Source: Rhodospirillaceae bacterium
Lineage (GTDB): Bacteria > Pseudomonadota > Alphaproteobacteria > Rhodospirillales > Magnetovibrionaceae
Direction of reading: 5' to 3'
Length of the DNA stretch: 7,881 nt
Assembly: GCA_002401565.1 (NCBI GenBank)
Contig: NVTL01000063.1
Location: 7,483 to 15,363, forward strand
Below the pieces are notes generated by a model. That model had not been told where the DNA came from. It searched no databases and worked only from the letters and a program-made list of their open reading frames with translations. Shown piece after piece: positions 1 to 6,033 of this stretch (position 1 is its first letter; each line of letters opens with the position of its first letter). The translations under genes and the position numbers were made by a program.

Positions 1-495
1 TGGGCGCAAACGAATGGTAAAATTGATGGCTTTGTCTGTGCGGTTGGCACCGGCGGCACCCTTGCCGGCGTTGGTTTAGGCCTGAAGGCTAAAAAAAGTG
101 ATGTTGTGATCGCCCTAGCCGACCCCATGGGTGCGGCCCTGTACAGTTATTACACCACGGGCGAATTTAAATCCGAAGGCGGATCGATTACCGAAGGCAT
201 CGGTCAAGGCCGCATCACGGCAAATTTAGAAGGTGCGCCCATTGACGAAGCCTTTCAGATTTCCGATGAAACCGCCCTGCCGATTATTTTCGACCTGTTG
301 AAAAACGAAGGCCTGTGCCTTGGCGGGTCCAGCGGAATCAACGTGGCGGGCGCGATAGAACTTGCTAAAAAAATGGGACCGGGTCATACCATCGTGACAA
401 TTCTGGCCGACTTTGGCACCCGTTACCAATCCAAACTGTTTAACCCTGAATTCTTGAAATCAAAGGACTTGCCATATCCTAGGTGGCTTGCATAA
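1..495 (+). CDS. cysK: Cysteine synthase A, C-terminal part (5' end outside window)
   Basis: Pyridoxal-phosphate (PLP) enzyme of the cytoplasm that makes L-cysteine from O-acetylserine and sulfide. The frame is open from base 1, so the start lies upstream; 164 residues remain, about half of the usual 310-330. Seen: the PLP phosphate-binding loop GTGGT at fragment residues 16-20, the ITEGIGQGR segment that follows the first C-terminal strand, and GGSSGINVAGA, whose serine contacts the pyridine nitrogen in this family. The C-terminus (TRYQSKLFNP, then a short tail ending in PRWLA) matches the CysK type common in alphaproteobacteria. It is first in a cysK-sseA-metC run with very short gaps. A GTG at 106 could open a shorter frame, but the PLP loop lies before it, so that is not the real start. 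CysK and CysM cannot be fully separated without the N-terminal half; CysK fits better. Confidence 0.95.
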   Translation, partial: WAQTNGKIDGFVCAVGTGGTLAGVGLGLKAKKSDVVIALADPMGAALYSYYTTGEFKSEGGSITEGIGQGRITANLEGAPIDEAFQISDETALPIIFDLLKNEGLCLGGSSGINVAGAIELAKKMGPGHTIVTILADFGTRYQSKLFNPEFLKSKDLPYPRWLA

Positions 496-499
496 AACA

Positions 500-1366
500 A
501 TGATCTATAAAAATGGACACGCTCTGGTCAGCGGTGAATGGCTTGTAAATCACTTAAATGACAACAACGTTCGCATCATTGATGCCACGTTTTATTTGCC
601 ACAAATGGGCAAAAATGCGCGTCAAGAATGGACCGCTCGCCATATTCCGGGCGCTGTTTTCATCGACATTGATGAAGTCGCCGATACCTCTAGCGGACTG
701 CCGCACATGTTGCCGACTTCGGACGTCTTTGCCAAAGCCATGAGCGACGCGGGCATTTCCAACGATCACAAAGTCATCGTCTATGACGCCAATGGCGGAC
801 ACATGGCGGCTTGTCGCATGTGGTGGACGTTGAAAACCTTTGGTCACGACAATGTTTGCGTTTTAAATGGTGGCTTGGTGGCTTGGACCGAAGACGGTCA
901 CCCAACCGACAACGCCGTGCCTGCGCACGCACCCACAACATTTAAGGCGGCCTTCAAGGCGTCTAACGTCAAAAGCAAAGCCCAGATGACTGAAAACCTT
1001 GAAAGCAAAAAATTTCAAGTCATCGATGCCCGCAGCGAAGAACGTTACGAAGGCTACGAGCCTGAGCCTCGCCCGACCAAAAACATCGGCAACATTCCGG
1101 GATCGCTGAACGTTCCGTTTATTGACATGGTTCAACCCACTTTAGAATTCCTGTTCAGTAGCCACGAAACCATGGTTGATGCTTTTGAAGACGGTGGCGT
1201 GGACCGCACCAAACCGACCATCCACACCTGTGGGTCCGGCGTAACCGCGTGCGTAAATGCGTTTACCATGTATCTGTTGGGTGGCGACGATGACATTGCT
1301 GTTTATGACGGGTCATGGGGCGAATGGGGCGACGACGAAGATTTGCCGTTCAATCACGGCCGTTAA
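500..1366 (+). CDS. sseA: 3-mercaptopyruvate sulfurtransferase (two-domain rhodanese family)
   Basis: Transfers sulfur from 3-mercaptopyruvate, the transamination product of cysteine, to thiol or cyanide acceptors. The 288-residue protein has the usual tandem rhodanese layout: an inactive N-terminal domain (about 8-135, with DATFYLP and ARHIPGAVFIDIDE) and a catalytic C-terminal domain (about 160-285). The active-site loop is CGSGVTAC with nucleophile Cys244; CGSGVTAC is typical of mercaptopyruvate sulfurtransferases, whereas thiosulfate sulfurtransferases usually have CRKGVTAC. Arg178 and Arg182 in the DARSEERYEG segment are in the region that binds substrate in the family. ATG at 500 is chosen because relatives begin a few residues before ALVSGEWL. 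An in-frame TTG at 488 would add four residues, but AGGTGG (481-486) sits only one base before it and 13 bases before the ATG. The gene starts four bases after the cysK stop, so co-translation with cysK is likely. Confidence 0.94.
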   Translation: MIYKNGHALVSGEWLVNHLNDNNVRIIDATFYLPQMGKNARQEWTARHIPGAVFIDIDEVADTSSGLPHMLPTSDVFAKAMSDAGISNDHKVIVYDANGGHMAACRMWWTLKTFGHDNVCVLNGGLVAWTEDGHPTDNAVPAHAPTTFKAAFKASNVKSKAQMTENLESKKFQVIDARSEERYEGYEPEPRPTKNIGNIPGSLNVPFIDMVQPTLEFLFSSHETMVDAFEDGGVDRTKPTIHTCGSGVTACVNAFTMYLLGGDDDIAVYDGSWGEWGDDEDLPFNHGR

Positions 1367-1375
1367 GCTTAAAAC

Positions 1376-1383
1376 AAGGGGGG
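1376..1383 (+). promoter_or_regulatory. Strong ribosome binding site of metC
   Basis: AAGGGGGG lies in the 20-base gap between sseA and metC, with its AAGG core seven bases before ATG 1387. It decides the metC start against the 24-codon longer open frame that runs back into sseA from 1315. The purine run is much stronger than the sites of the neighbouring genes, which suggests metC is translated independently rather than by coupling. Confidence 0.75.
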
Positions 1384-1386
1384 CTT

Positions 1387-2574
1387 ATGGCTCACGGTAA
1401 AAAGACACATCATGCAGACACCCGTCTGACCACCAGCGGACGCGATCCCGAAGCCAATTTCGGCATCGTGAACCCGCCCGTGTACCATGCATCCACGATC
1501 ACCTTTCCCACCGTCGAAGCTCTGCATAAAGCCGAAGACCATAAATTTACGCAGACCTTTTATGGGCGGTACGGCACGCCCACTACATTTGCGTTCCAAG
1601 ACGCGGTGGCGGACCTGGAAGGCGCTGAATACTGCATCGCCCTGCCCTCTGGCATGGCGGCGATTGCGGTGGCTTTGATCGCCAATTGCAAAGCGGGCGA
1701 TCATGTGTTGATCACCGACGGGGCGTATTCTCCGACCCTTCGTTTTGCCAGAACGCTCTTGAAAAAATTTGGCATCGACATGACCGTGTACGATCCCATG
1801 ATCGGCGCCAAAATTTCTGACCTGATGCAGCCCAATACCCGCATGGTGTTTACCGAAGCCCCCAGTTCCATCACGTTCGAAGTTTCTGACATTTCGGCAA
1901 TTGCCAAGGCGGCTCATGCGGGCGGCGCGTTAGTCGCCATGGATAACACGTGGTCGGCGGGGTATTATTTCAAACCGTTTGACCATGGTGTTGATATTTC
2001 CATCCAAGCCGCCACCAAATACATCGTTGGGCATTCGGACGCCATGTTGGGCACCGTCACCATGAATGATGAAAAACTGTGGAAAGAAGCCCGCATTACC
2101 GCCGGAGCTTTAGGCCACGCGGCGGCCCCGGATGATTGTTATTTAGGATTGCGCGGGCTCAGAACCTTGGCGGTGCGTCTGCCGCGTCATCAATCCACGG
2201 GGCTTAAGCTTGCAAAGTGGCTGGCGGATCGTGCCGAAGTCGACGTGGTGCTTCACCCGGCGCTGGACAGTTGCCCCGGTCATGACATCTGGAAACGCGA
2301 CTTTACAGGTTCCACGGGTCTGTTTGGGCTGGTGCTGAAAGAAGGCTTTGACCAAGCCGCCGTTGCGCGGATGTTGGACGGCATGGACCTGTTTGCCATG
2401 GGCTACAGCTGGGGCGGATATGAAAGCCTGATTATTCCCGCCGATCCCGGACCGTCTCGCAAAGCTTACGATTGGGGTCACAAAGGCCAAACCCTGCGCA
2501 TTCATGCCGGGTTAGAAGATCCTGATGATTTGATTGCGGATTTAGAGGCTGGCCTTTTGCGCCTTACTTCTTAA
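1387..2574 (+). CDS. metC: Cystathionine beta-lyase
   Basis: PLP enzyme of the Cys/Met metabolism family (fold type I) that splits cystathionine into homocysteine, pyruvate and ammonia, the penultimate step of methionine synthesis by transsulfuration. The 395-residue length is standard. Seen: YGRYGTPT (Tyr59 and Arg61, which bind the cofactor phosphate of the neighbouring subunit in the family), Tyr114 stacking over the cofactor, MDNTWS (Asp186), the Schiff-base lysine Lys211 in AATKYIVGHSD, SWGGYESL at 341-348, and the substrate-carboxylate arginine Arg371 in TLRIHAGLED. The spacing is very close to E. coli MetC (Lys210), and SWGGYESL favours a beta-lyase over cystathionine gamma-synthase or gamma-lyase, though related C-S lyases cannot be fully excluded. 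It follows sseA by 20 bases as the last gene of the sulfur operon. Its last 11 bases overlap the end of znuB on the other strand. Confidence 0.93.
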   Translation: MAHGKKTHHADTRLTTSGRDPEANFGIVNPPVYHASTITFPTVEALHKAEDHKFTQTFYGRYGTPTTFAFQDAVADLEGAEYCIALPSGMAAIAVALIANCKAGDHVLITDGAYSPTLRFARTLLKKFGIDMTVYDPMIGAKISDLMQPNTRMVFTEAPSSITFEVSDISAIAKAAHAGGALVAMDNTWSAGYYFKPFDHGVDISIQAATKYIVGHSDAMLGTVTMNDEKLWKEARITAGALGHAAAPDDCYLGLRGLRTLAVRLPRHQSTGLKLAKWLADRAEVDVVLHPALDSCPGHDIWKRDFTGSTGLFGLVLKEGFDQAAVARMLDGMDLFAMGYSWGGYESLIIPADPGPSRKAYDWGHKGQTLRIHAGLEDPDDLIADLEAGLLRLTS

Positions 2575-3340
2575 ACAAGCTGACCACAAAAAATCCAGCG
2601 GCGGCGACCACGACCGATGGACCGGCGGGTGTATCGTATGTGTACGACGCCCACAAACCCATGCCCACGGACCAAATTCCGATGAGAGCGGCAAACATCG
2701 CCATGGCCTCTGGCGTGCGGGCATAAGCCCTGGCGGCAGCGGCGGGAATGACCAACATGGACGTCACCAATACGATGCCCACAACCTTCATGGCCAAGGC
2801 CACAACAATTGCCAGCAACACCATAAAGGCAATTTCAACACGGCGCACAGGCACGCCTTCGACGTGGGCCAAATCGGCATGAACGGTCAGGCTTAACAGG
2901 GGATTCCAAAGTTTGATTAAGGCTGCTAAAACCACCAAAGCTCCGGCCCACAACCACCAAACATCGGTGGCGCTGACGGCCAAGATATCGCCGAATAAAT
3001 AGCTCATCAAATCGATGCGCACGCCTTCGATCATGGCGGTGACGATCAAACCAAGGGCCAACGCGGCGTGAGCCACGATACCCAAAAGCGTATCTAAAGC
3101 AAGTCCCTTGACGCCATTCATCACACCCAACATTAACGCCGCCGCAATCACCACAAAGGCTACACCAAGCCCCGGTTGCACGCCGATTAAGAACCCCAAG
3201 GCCACGCCCAGCAAAGCCGTGTGGCTCAAGGCTCCGCCAAAATAGGCCATGCGCCGCCACACCACGAACACGCCCAAAGGGCCTGATACCAAAGCCACGG
3301 CGACACCCGCCAAACCCGCACGGATCAGAAAATCATCCAT
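2564..3340 (-). CDS. znuB: Zinc ABC transporter, membrane permease
   Basis: Inner-membrane permease of the ABC-3 family (ZnuB/MntB type), 258 residues, which with ZnuC moves zinc delivered by ZnuA into the cytoplasm. Nearly the whole protein is hydrophobic, with about eight membrane-spanning stretches. Family marks seen are [11 protein letters not shown] (35-45), YLFGD (114-118) and the late signature [18 protein letters not shown] (187-204). ATG 3340 is chosen because AAAAAAGG lies eight bases before it and the next residues ([11 protein letters not shown]) fit a permease N-terminus; the frame stays open upstream to 3538 but there reads low-quality sequence against the znuC tail. It overlaps znuC by eight bases (ATGGATGA), so translational coupling is likely. 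Its end overlaps metC tail-to-tail. Specificity for zinc rather than manganese is inferred from ZnuA and from the cluster. Confidence 0.93.
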   Translation of the reverse strand: MDDFLIRAGLAGVAVALVSGPLGVFVVWRRMAYFGGALSHTALLGVALGFLIGVQPGLGVAFVVIAAALMLGVMNGVKGLALDTLLGIVAHAALALGLIVTAMIEGVRIDLMSYLFGDILAVSATDVWWLWAGALVVLAALIKLWNPLLSLTVHADLAHVEGVPVRRVEIAFMVLLAIVVALAMKVVGIVLVTSMLVIPAAAARAYARTPEAMAMFAALIGIWSVGMGLWASYTYDTPAGPSVVVAAAGFFVVSLFKK

Positions 3341-4184
3341 GATCGTGGCCTTTTTTGTGATCATCGTCATGTTGGCAATCATCAGAACAGCCATCACCCA
3401 CCACATGACCATCCAAATCATGATGATGATCGTGTTGGTGCGCGTACACCGCCAAGGTCGACGCCACGTCTTCCCCAAACAGGGCGACAAATTCAGGATG
3501 GCGGCTGACCGCTTGCGGATGCCCGGCACAACATACATGTTGGTTCAAACACACCACATGATCGGTTTGCGCCATGACCACGTGCAGATCATGCGAGACC
3601 ATCAACACACCGATGTTGCGGTCTTTGCGAATGGCATTGATCAGCTTGTACAGCTCGGCTTGCCCGGTGATATCAACGCCCTGCACGGGTTCGTCCAATA
3701 CCAACAGGTCCGGTTCACGCAGCAGGGCGCGCGCCAACATCACCCGTTGCATTTCCCCACCGGAAATTGATTGCATGGGAGAATTTGCAATATGATCGGC
3801 GTGAACTTCTTCTAAGGCTTTTAGGGTTTTGCCCTGACCCGGCTGGGTCCCCAATTGTAAAAATCGCCGCACCGTCATGGGCAGCGATGCATCAATTTGC
3901 AAACGTTGCGGCATATACCCGATGGACAGATCGGGTTTGCGGTTGACCGTACCCGATTGTGGGACCAACAATCCCAACATAACTTTGACCAGCGACGTCT
4001 TGCCCGCGCCATTGGGGCCAATAAGCGTGACAATTTCGCCCGCGCGCACGCCAACACTGACGCCCGACAACACCGTATGACCGCCAAAACTGACCCGGAT
4101 GTCTTTCGCTTCAAGTAATACGTCTTGCTCTCTGTTTTGGCTCTTGTGTTGCGTAGGCGTGGGCATGTAAGTTGTTGGCTCCAT
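3333..4184 (-). CDS. znuC: Zinc ABC transporter, ATP-binding protein with a His/Asp/Cys-rich tail
   Basis: ATPase that powers zinc import through ZnuB; cytoplasmic face of the membrane. The 283 residues contain Walker [10 protein letters not shown] (56-64), Q-loop YMPQR (90-94), signature SGGEMQR (141-147), Walker B LLVLDEP (160-166) and H-loop SHD with His198. YMPQR and VQGVD agree with ZnuC-type ATPases. After residue 248 comes an extra tail with ten His (249, 251, 253-255, 260, 272, 276, 280, 282), two Cys (266, 270) and ten Asp, well suited to bind zinc in the cytoplasm. Shorter His-rich ends are known in some ZnuC proteins. The start is either ATG 4184 or in-frame ATG 4166; neither has a clear ribosome site, although GGAG 12 bases before 4166 slightly favours the shorter form. 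The gene is divergent from znuA and overlaps znuB by eight bases. Confidence 0.94.
   Translation of the reverse strand: MEPTTYMPTPTQHKSQNREQDVLLEAKDIRVSFGGHTVLSGVSVGVRAGEIVTLIGPNGAGKTSLVKVMLGLLVPQSGTVNRKPDLSIGYMPQRLQIDASLPMTVRRFLQLGTQPGQGKTLKALEEVHADHIANSPMQSISGGEMQRVMLARALLREPDLLVLDEPVQGVDITGQAELYKLINAIRKDRNIGVLMVSHDLHVVMAQTDHVVCLNQHVCCAGHPQAVSRHPEFVALFGEDVASTLAVYAHQHDHHHDLDGHVVGDGCSDDCQHDDDHKKGHDHG
3349..3356 (-). promoter_or_regulatory. Ribosome binding site of znuB inside the znuC tail
   Basis: Read on the - strand this is AAAAAAGG, ending eight bases before the znuB ATG. It lies inside the last codons of znuC (Lys-Lys-Gly) and is the reason for choosing 3340 as the znuB start instead of several in-frame ATGs further upstream. 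Confidence 0.6.
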
Positions 4185-4192
4185 TTGAACAA
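4172..4192. promoter_or_regulatory. Possible operator: imperfect inverted repeat between znuC and znuA
   Basis: TTGTT and AACAA form five-base arms around an 11-base centre, spanning the znuC start codon. It is the only symmetric element I see between the divergent start codons, where a zinc-responsive repressor (Zur) would be expected. It does not match the published Zur-type TGTTATA-like palindromes, and five-base arms can occur by chance, so this is only a candidate. Confidence 0.2.
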
Positions 4193-4205
4193 ACTATTGG
4201 ATACC

Positions 4206-5105
4206 ATGAACACCGTGCAACAGATACGAAAACTCGCCTTCGCCCTGATCTTTATGTTCAGCCCAACTTTAGTGTTAGCCGAACAACCCAAAGTGCTGAC
4301 CAGCATCAAACCTGTGCAGGCCTTGGTCTTTTCGGTGATGGGTGAAGGCGCCGCACCAGAACTGCTGTTGCCCCCCGGAACATCGCCGCACGCGTTTACC
4401 CTTAAGCCTTCACAAGCCAAGCAATTGCAAAATGCCGACGTGGTGTTTTGGATTGGGCCAAATTTAGAAACCGGGCTTGAAGCGCCACTACAAACCTTGG
4501 GCGCAAAAGCCAAAGTCGTCACCTTGTTGTTAACGCCGGATTTGGACCTGATTTACAACGATGGAGCCCTTGACCCGCACGTCTGGTTATCGCCGAACAA
4601 TACAATTAAGATGATCAACCTGATCCGCGATGTTTTGGTCGAAATGGACTCAGATAATGCCAAGGCCTATACCAAAAACGCCAAAACCGCGCGCAACCGG
4701 ATGAAATTGTTAAAACGCAAAGCCACCCAGCTGTTTGCCCCCACAAAGGACCTGCCCTATGTCGTGCAGCATGATGGCTTTGCCTATTTGGCGCGGGACT
4801 TTGGCCTGAACCCTGTGGGGTTTTTGGAAGCCATACCGGGCCACAAACCCGGAGCCAAACATCTGTCCAACCTGCGCAAGACCATCAAGGGCCAAGGTGT
4901 TCGCTGTCTTTTTGTTGAGCCTCAATTCACCTCAGCACAGGCCAAAACCCTGGCCAAAGAAATGAACTTAATCGTCACAGAAATTGATCTCATGGGCACC
5001 GATTTGACGGCGTCGCCCACTTTGTCGGTGCGAATTTTGCAAAACATCATTATGTTTATGGACAAATGCCAATACGTGAAGCCTAAAACGAAAGCCAAAA
5101 AATGA
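4206..5105 (+). CDS. znuA: Periplasmic zinc-binding protein of the zinc ABC transporter
   Basis: Solute-binding protein of the ZnuA/MntA cluster (A-I/cluster 9) that captures zinc in the periplasm and hands it to ZnuB. The 299-residue precursor starts with a signal peptide (charged QQIRK, hydrophobic core 10-24, cleavage probably after LVLA at 25). Zinc ligands expected for the family are present: His62 (TSPHAF), His125 (DPHVWLSP) and His189 (QHDGFAYL), with Asp261 as the likely carboxylate. Cys234 (RCLFVEPQF) and Cys288 match the disulfide pair of ZnuA and argue against a manganese MntA. The His-rich loop usually found between the first two ligands is missing: the segment 108-122 holds no His. 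The Lys-rich end (KPKTKAKK) is unusual. ATG 4206 is the only start that gives a proper signal peptide. The gene is divergent from znuC, 21 bases away, and overlaps hisI by ATGA. Confidence 0.93.
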   Translation: MNTVQQIRKLAFALIFMFSPTLVLAEQPKVLTSIKPVQALVFSVMGEGAAPELLLPPGTSPHAFTLKPSQAKQLQNADVVFWIGPNLETGLEAPLQTLGAKAKVVTLLLTPDLDLIYNDGALDPHVWLSPNNTIKMINLIRDVLVEMDSDNAKAYTKNAKTARNRMKLLKRKATQLFAPTKDLPYVVQHDGFAYLARDFGLNPVGFLEAIPGHKPGAKHLSNLRKTIKGQGVRCLFVEPQFTSAQAKTLAKEMNLIVTEIDLMGTDLTASPTLSVRILQNIIMFMDKCQYVKPKTKAKK

Positions 5106-5506
5106 GCTCCATTGACGAAAAAACGGCGTCCGACATTGCCGCACGTTTGAAATATAACGCAGACGGCCTGATCCCCGCAATTGCTCAGCAACACGATACG
5201 GGCGAGGTCTTGATGATGGCGTGGATGAACTATGGTGCGGTGATCGAAACCCTGACCACCGGACGGGTTTGTTATTATTCACGATCCAGATCAAGACTTT
5301 GGCGCAAGGGCGAAAGTTCCGGTCAGGTGCAAATGTTAAACGATTTTCGGTGGGATTGTGACGACGATACGGTGTTGTTGCAAGTCGATCAAAAAGGTGT
5401 CGCGTGTCACACCGGGCGGCACAATTGTTTTTACAATGCGGTGCGAGACGACCAAGCAACCATTATTGCTGATGTTGAAATTGATCCGGATGATTTATAC
5501 AGCTGA
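5102..5506 (+). CDS. hisI: Phosphoribosyl-AMP cyclohydrolase
   Basis: Opens the purine ring of phosphoribosyl-AMP, the third step of histidine synthesis, in the cytoplasm. At 134 residues it is the single-domain form without the HisE pyrophosphohydrolase part. Seen: GLIPAIAQ and EVLMMAWMN near the start, YYSRSRSRLWRKGESSGQVQ (58-77), the metal centre DCDDD (85-89) and ACHTGRHNCFY (101-111). Cys86, Cys102 and Cys109 have the spacing of the zinc-binding cysteines of the family, and the Asp cluster 85-89 is the magnesium-site region, so the enzyme looks active and zinc-dependent. The start ATG overlaps the znuA stop (ATGA) and no ribosome site stands out in the A-rich DNA before it, so translation probably depends on znuA. 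No other his gene is present here. The last 12 bases overlap the end of the PilZ gene on the other strand. Confidence 0.94.
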   Translation: MSSIDEKTASDIAARLKYNADGLIPAIAQQHDTGEVLMMAWMNYGAVIETLTTGRVCYYSRSRSRLWRKGESSGQVQMLNDFRWDCDDDTVLLQVDQKGVACHTGRHNCFYNAVRDDQATIIADVEIDPDDLYS

Positions 5507-5863
5507 GGGATTGAGCAAGATGCGCATGTCGCCACTGTCGCTCATGGCTTGTTGTAAAAATTCATAAGCCCCTGAATCTAAACTTAGGTATTTAATGGCA
5601 ATGCAACGCTCGCCCAACCGTTCCACGCGGGATGGTAAATTCACCGACAGCACGCTTTTTGGTGAACGCCCCAAACCTTCGACGGTGATGAGCGACCCTG
5701 TGGTCAGCGAACCATCATAGCTTTCCAGCAAAAAACCACCCATGGACCAATCATCGGCCTTATAGGTTTTTCCGGCCAACTGCGCCACCAGATTTAAGCG
5801 CTTGGCCCGTTTGAATTTGCGACGTTCTCCGTTCGAAGAATCCTCGCTTAAGACGGCTTGCAT
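5495..5863 (-). CDS. Single-domain PilZ protein (probable c-di-GMP receptor)
   Basis: Small cytoplasmic protein of 122 residues made almost only of a PilZ domain, a beta-barrel that binds the second messenger cyclic di-GMP. Both binding motifs are intact: RxxxR at 15-19 (within ERRKFKR) and the D/NxSxxG motif as DWSMGG at 38-43. The rest alternates short hydrophobic strands (NLVAQLAG, FLLES, SLITVEG, CIAIKYL) and ends in a helix (YEFLQQAM). No signal peptide, membrane segment or output domain is seen, so it probably acts by contact with a partner such as a flagellar, polysaccharide or regulatory protein; the partner cannot be told from this window. ATG 5863 is chosen because AGGA lies 11 bases before it and the RxxxR motif follows soon. 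In-frame ATGs further up (to 6001) add AT-rich sequence unlike a PilZ N-terminus that overlaps the putative promoter. Convergent with hisI, divergent from modA. Confidence 0.87.
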   Translation of the reverse strand: MQAVLSEDSSNGERRKFKRAKRLNLVAQLAGKTYKADDWSMGGFLLESYDGSLTTGSLITVEGLGRSPKSVLSVNLPSRVERLGERCIAIKYLSLDSGAYEFLQQAMSDSGDMRILLNPSAV

Positions 5864-5912
5864 GACTTCAATATTCCTAACAAACAGGACTTTAAAGGCT
5901 GTAATGGTGCAT

Positions 5913-5940
5913 ATCATATACATATTTTCTTGCTTTTGAA
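5913..5940 (-). promoter_or_regulatory. Putative sigma70-type promoter of the PilZ gene
   Basis: On the - strand TTCAAA (5940-5935) and TATGAT (5918-5913) are separated by 16 bases. The -10 matches the consensus in five of six bases and the -35 is moderate. Transcription would begin near 5905-5908, giving a leader of about 42-45 bases before ATG 5863. The spot is the most AT-rich part of the 170-base gap. A prediction by eye only. Confidence 0.4.
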
Positions 5941-5953
5941 TGATATTTATCAC
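5940..5953. promoter_or_regulatory. Putative FNR/CRP-family binding site between pilZ and modA
   Basis: ATGAT-ATTT-ATCAC has the TGAT-N4-ATCA core of the FNR/FixK/Anr sites (full consensus TTGAT-N4-ATCAA), with one mismatch in the outer base of each half. Its centre (5946.5) lies 38.5 to 41.5 bases upstream of the likely starts of pilZ transcription, directly next to the -35 box, as in activator sites of class II. It could also serve modA, whose ATG is about 87 bases away on the other side. Confidence 0.35.
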
Positions 5954-6033
5954 ACTCAGGTTCAGGACCTTGACTTCAGGCCCGGAAATACCGAAACTCA
6001 AAATTAGATTTTAGCGACGGTTTGGACCCAAAA

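Noticed and set aside
863..1135. Open frames on the strand opposite sseA, metC, znuA and modB, and in other frames of znuB and znuC
   Set aside because: Each lies fully inside a gene with clear family motifs, and none of them shows a recognisable domain; they are shadows of the coding frame.
2540..2600. Rho-independent terminator between metC and znuB
   Set aside because: No GC-rich hairpin followed by a T-run on either strand; both ends are coding.
3355..3445. Repeat array at the ATGATG/CATCAT-rich DNA
   Set aside because: It is irregular and explained by runs of His and Asp codons in the znuC tail, not by a tandem repeat or CRISPR.
3341..3538. N-terminal extension of ZnuB, or a ZnuC-ZnuB fusion by slippage on the A6 run at 3351-3356
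   Set aside because: The znuB frame is open upstream and a +1 slip at AAA-AAA-G would enter it, but an ordinary ribosome site and the eight-base overlap explain the junction, and the upstream translation is low-complexity shadow of the His-rich tail.
4125..4205. Longer ZnuA start at 4125
   Set aside because: It would run antisense through the first codons of znuC and put 27 residues before a normal signal peptide; ATG 4206 gives the correct N-terminus.
5864..6001. Longer PilZ protein of 168 residues starting at 6001
   Set aside because: The added 46 residues come from AT-rich sequence holding a plausible promoter and FNR-like palindrome; they do not look like a PilZ N-terminus, while ATG 5863 has a nearby AGGA and a normal length.
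5864..6033. Molybdenum-cofactor riboswitch or ModE box before modA
   Set aside because: No extended stem structure and no ModE-like TATATA palindrome pair could be seen by eye in the 170 bases.
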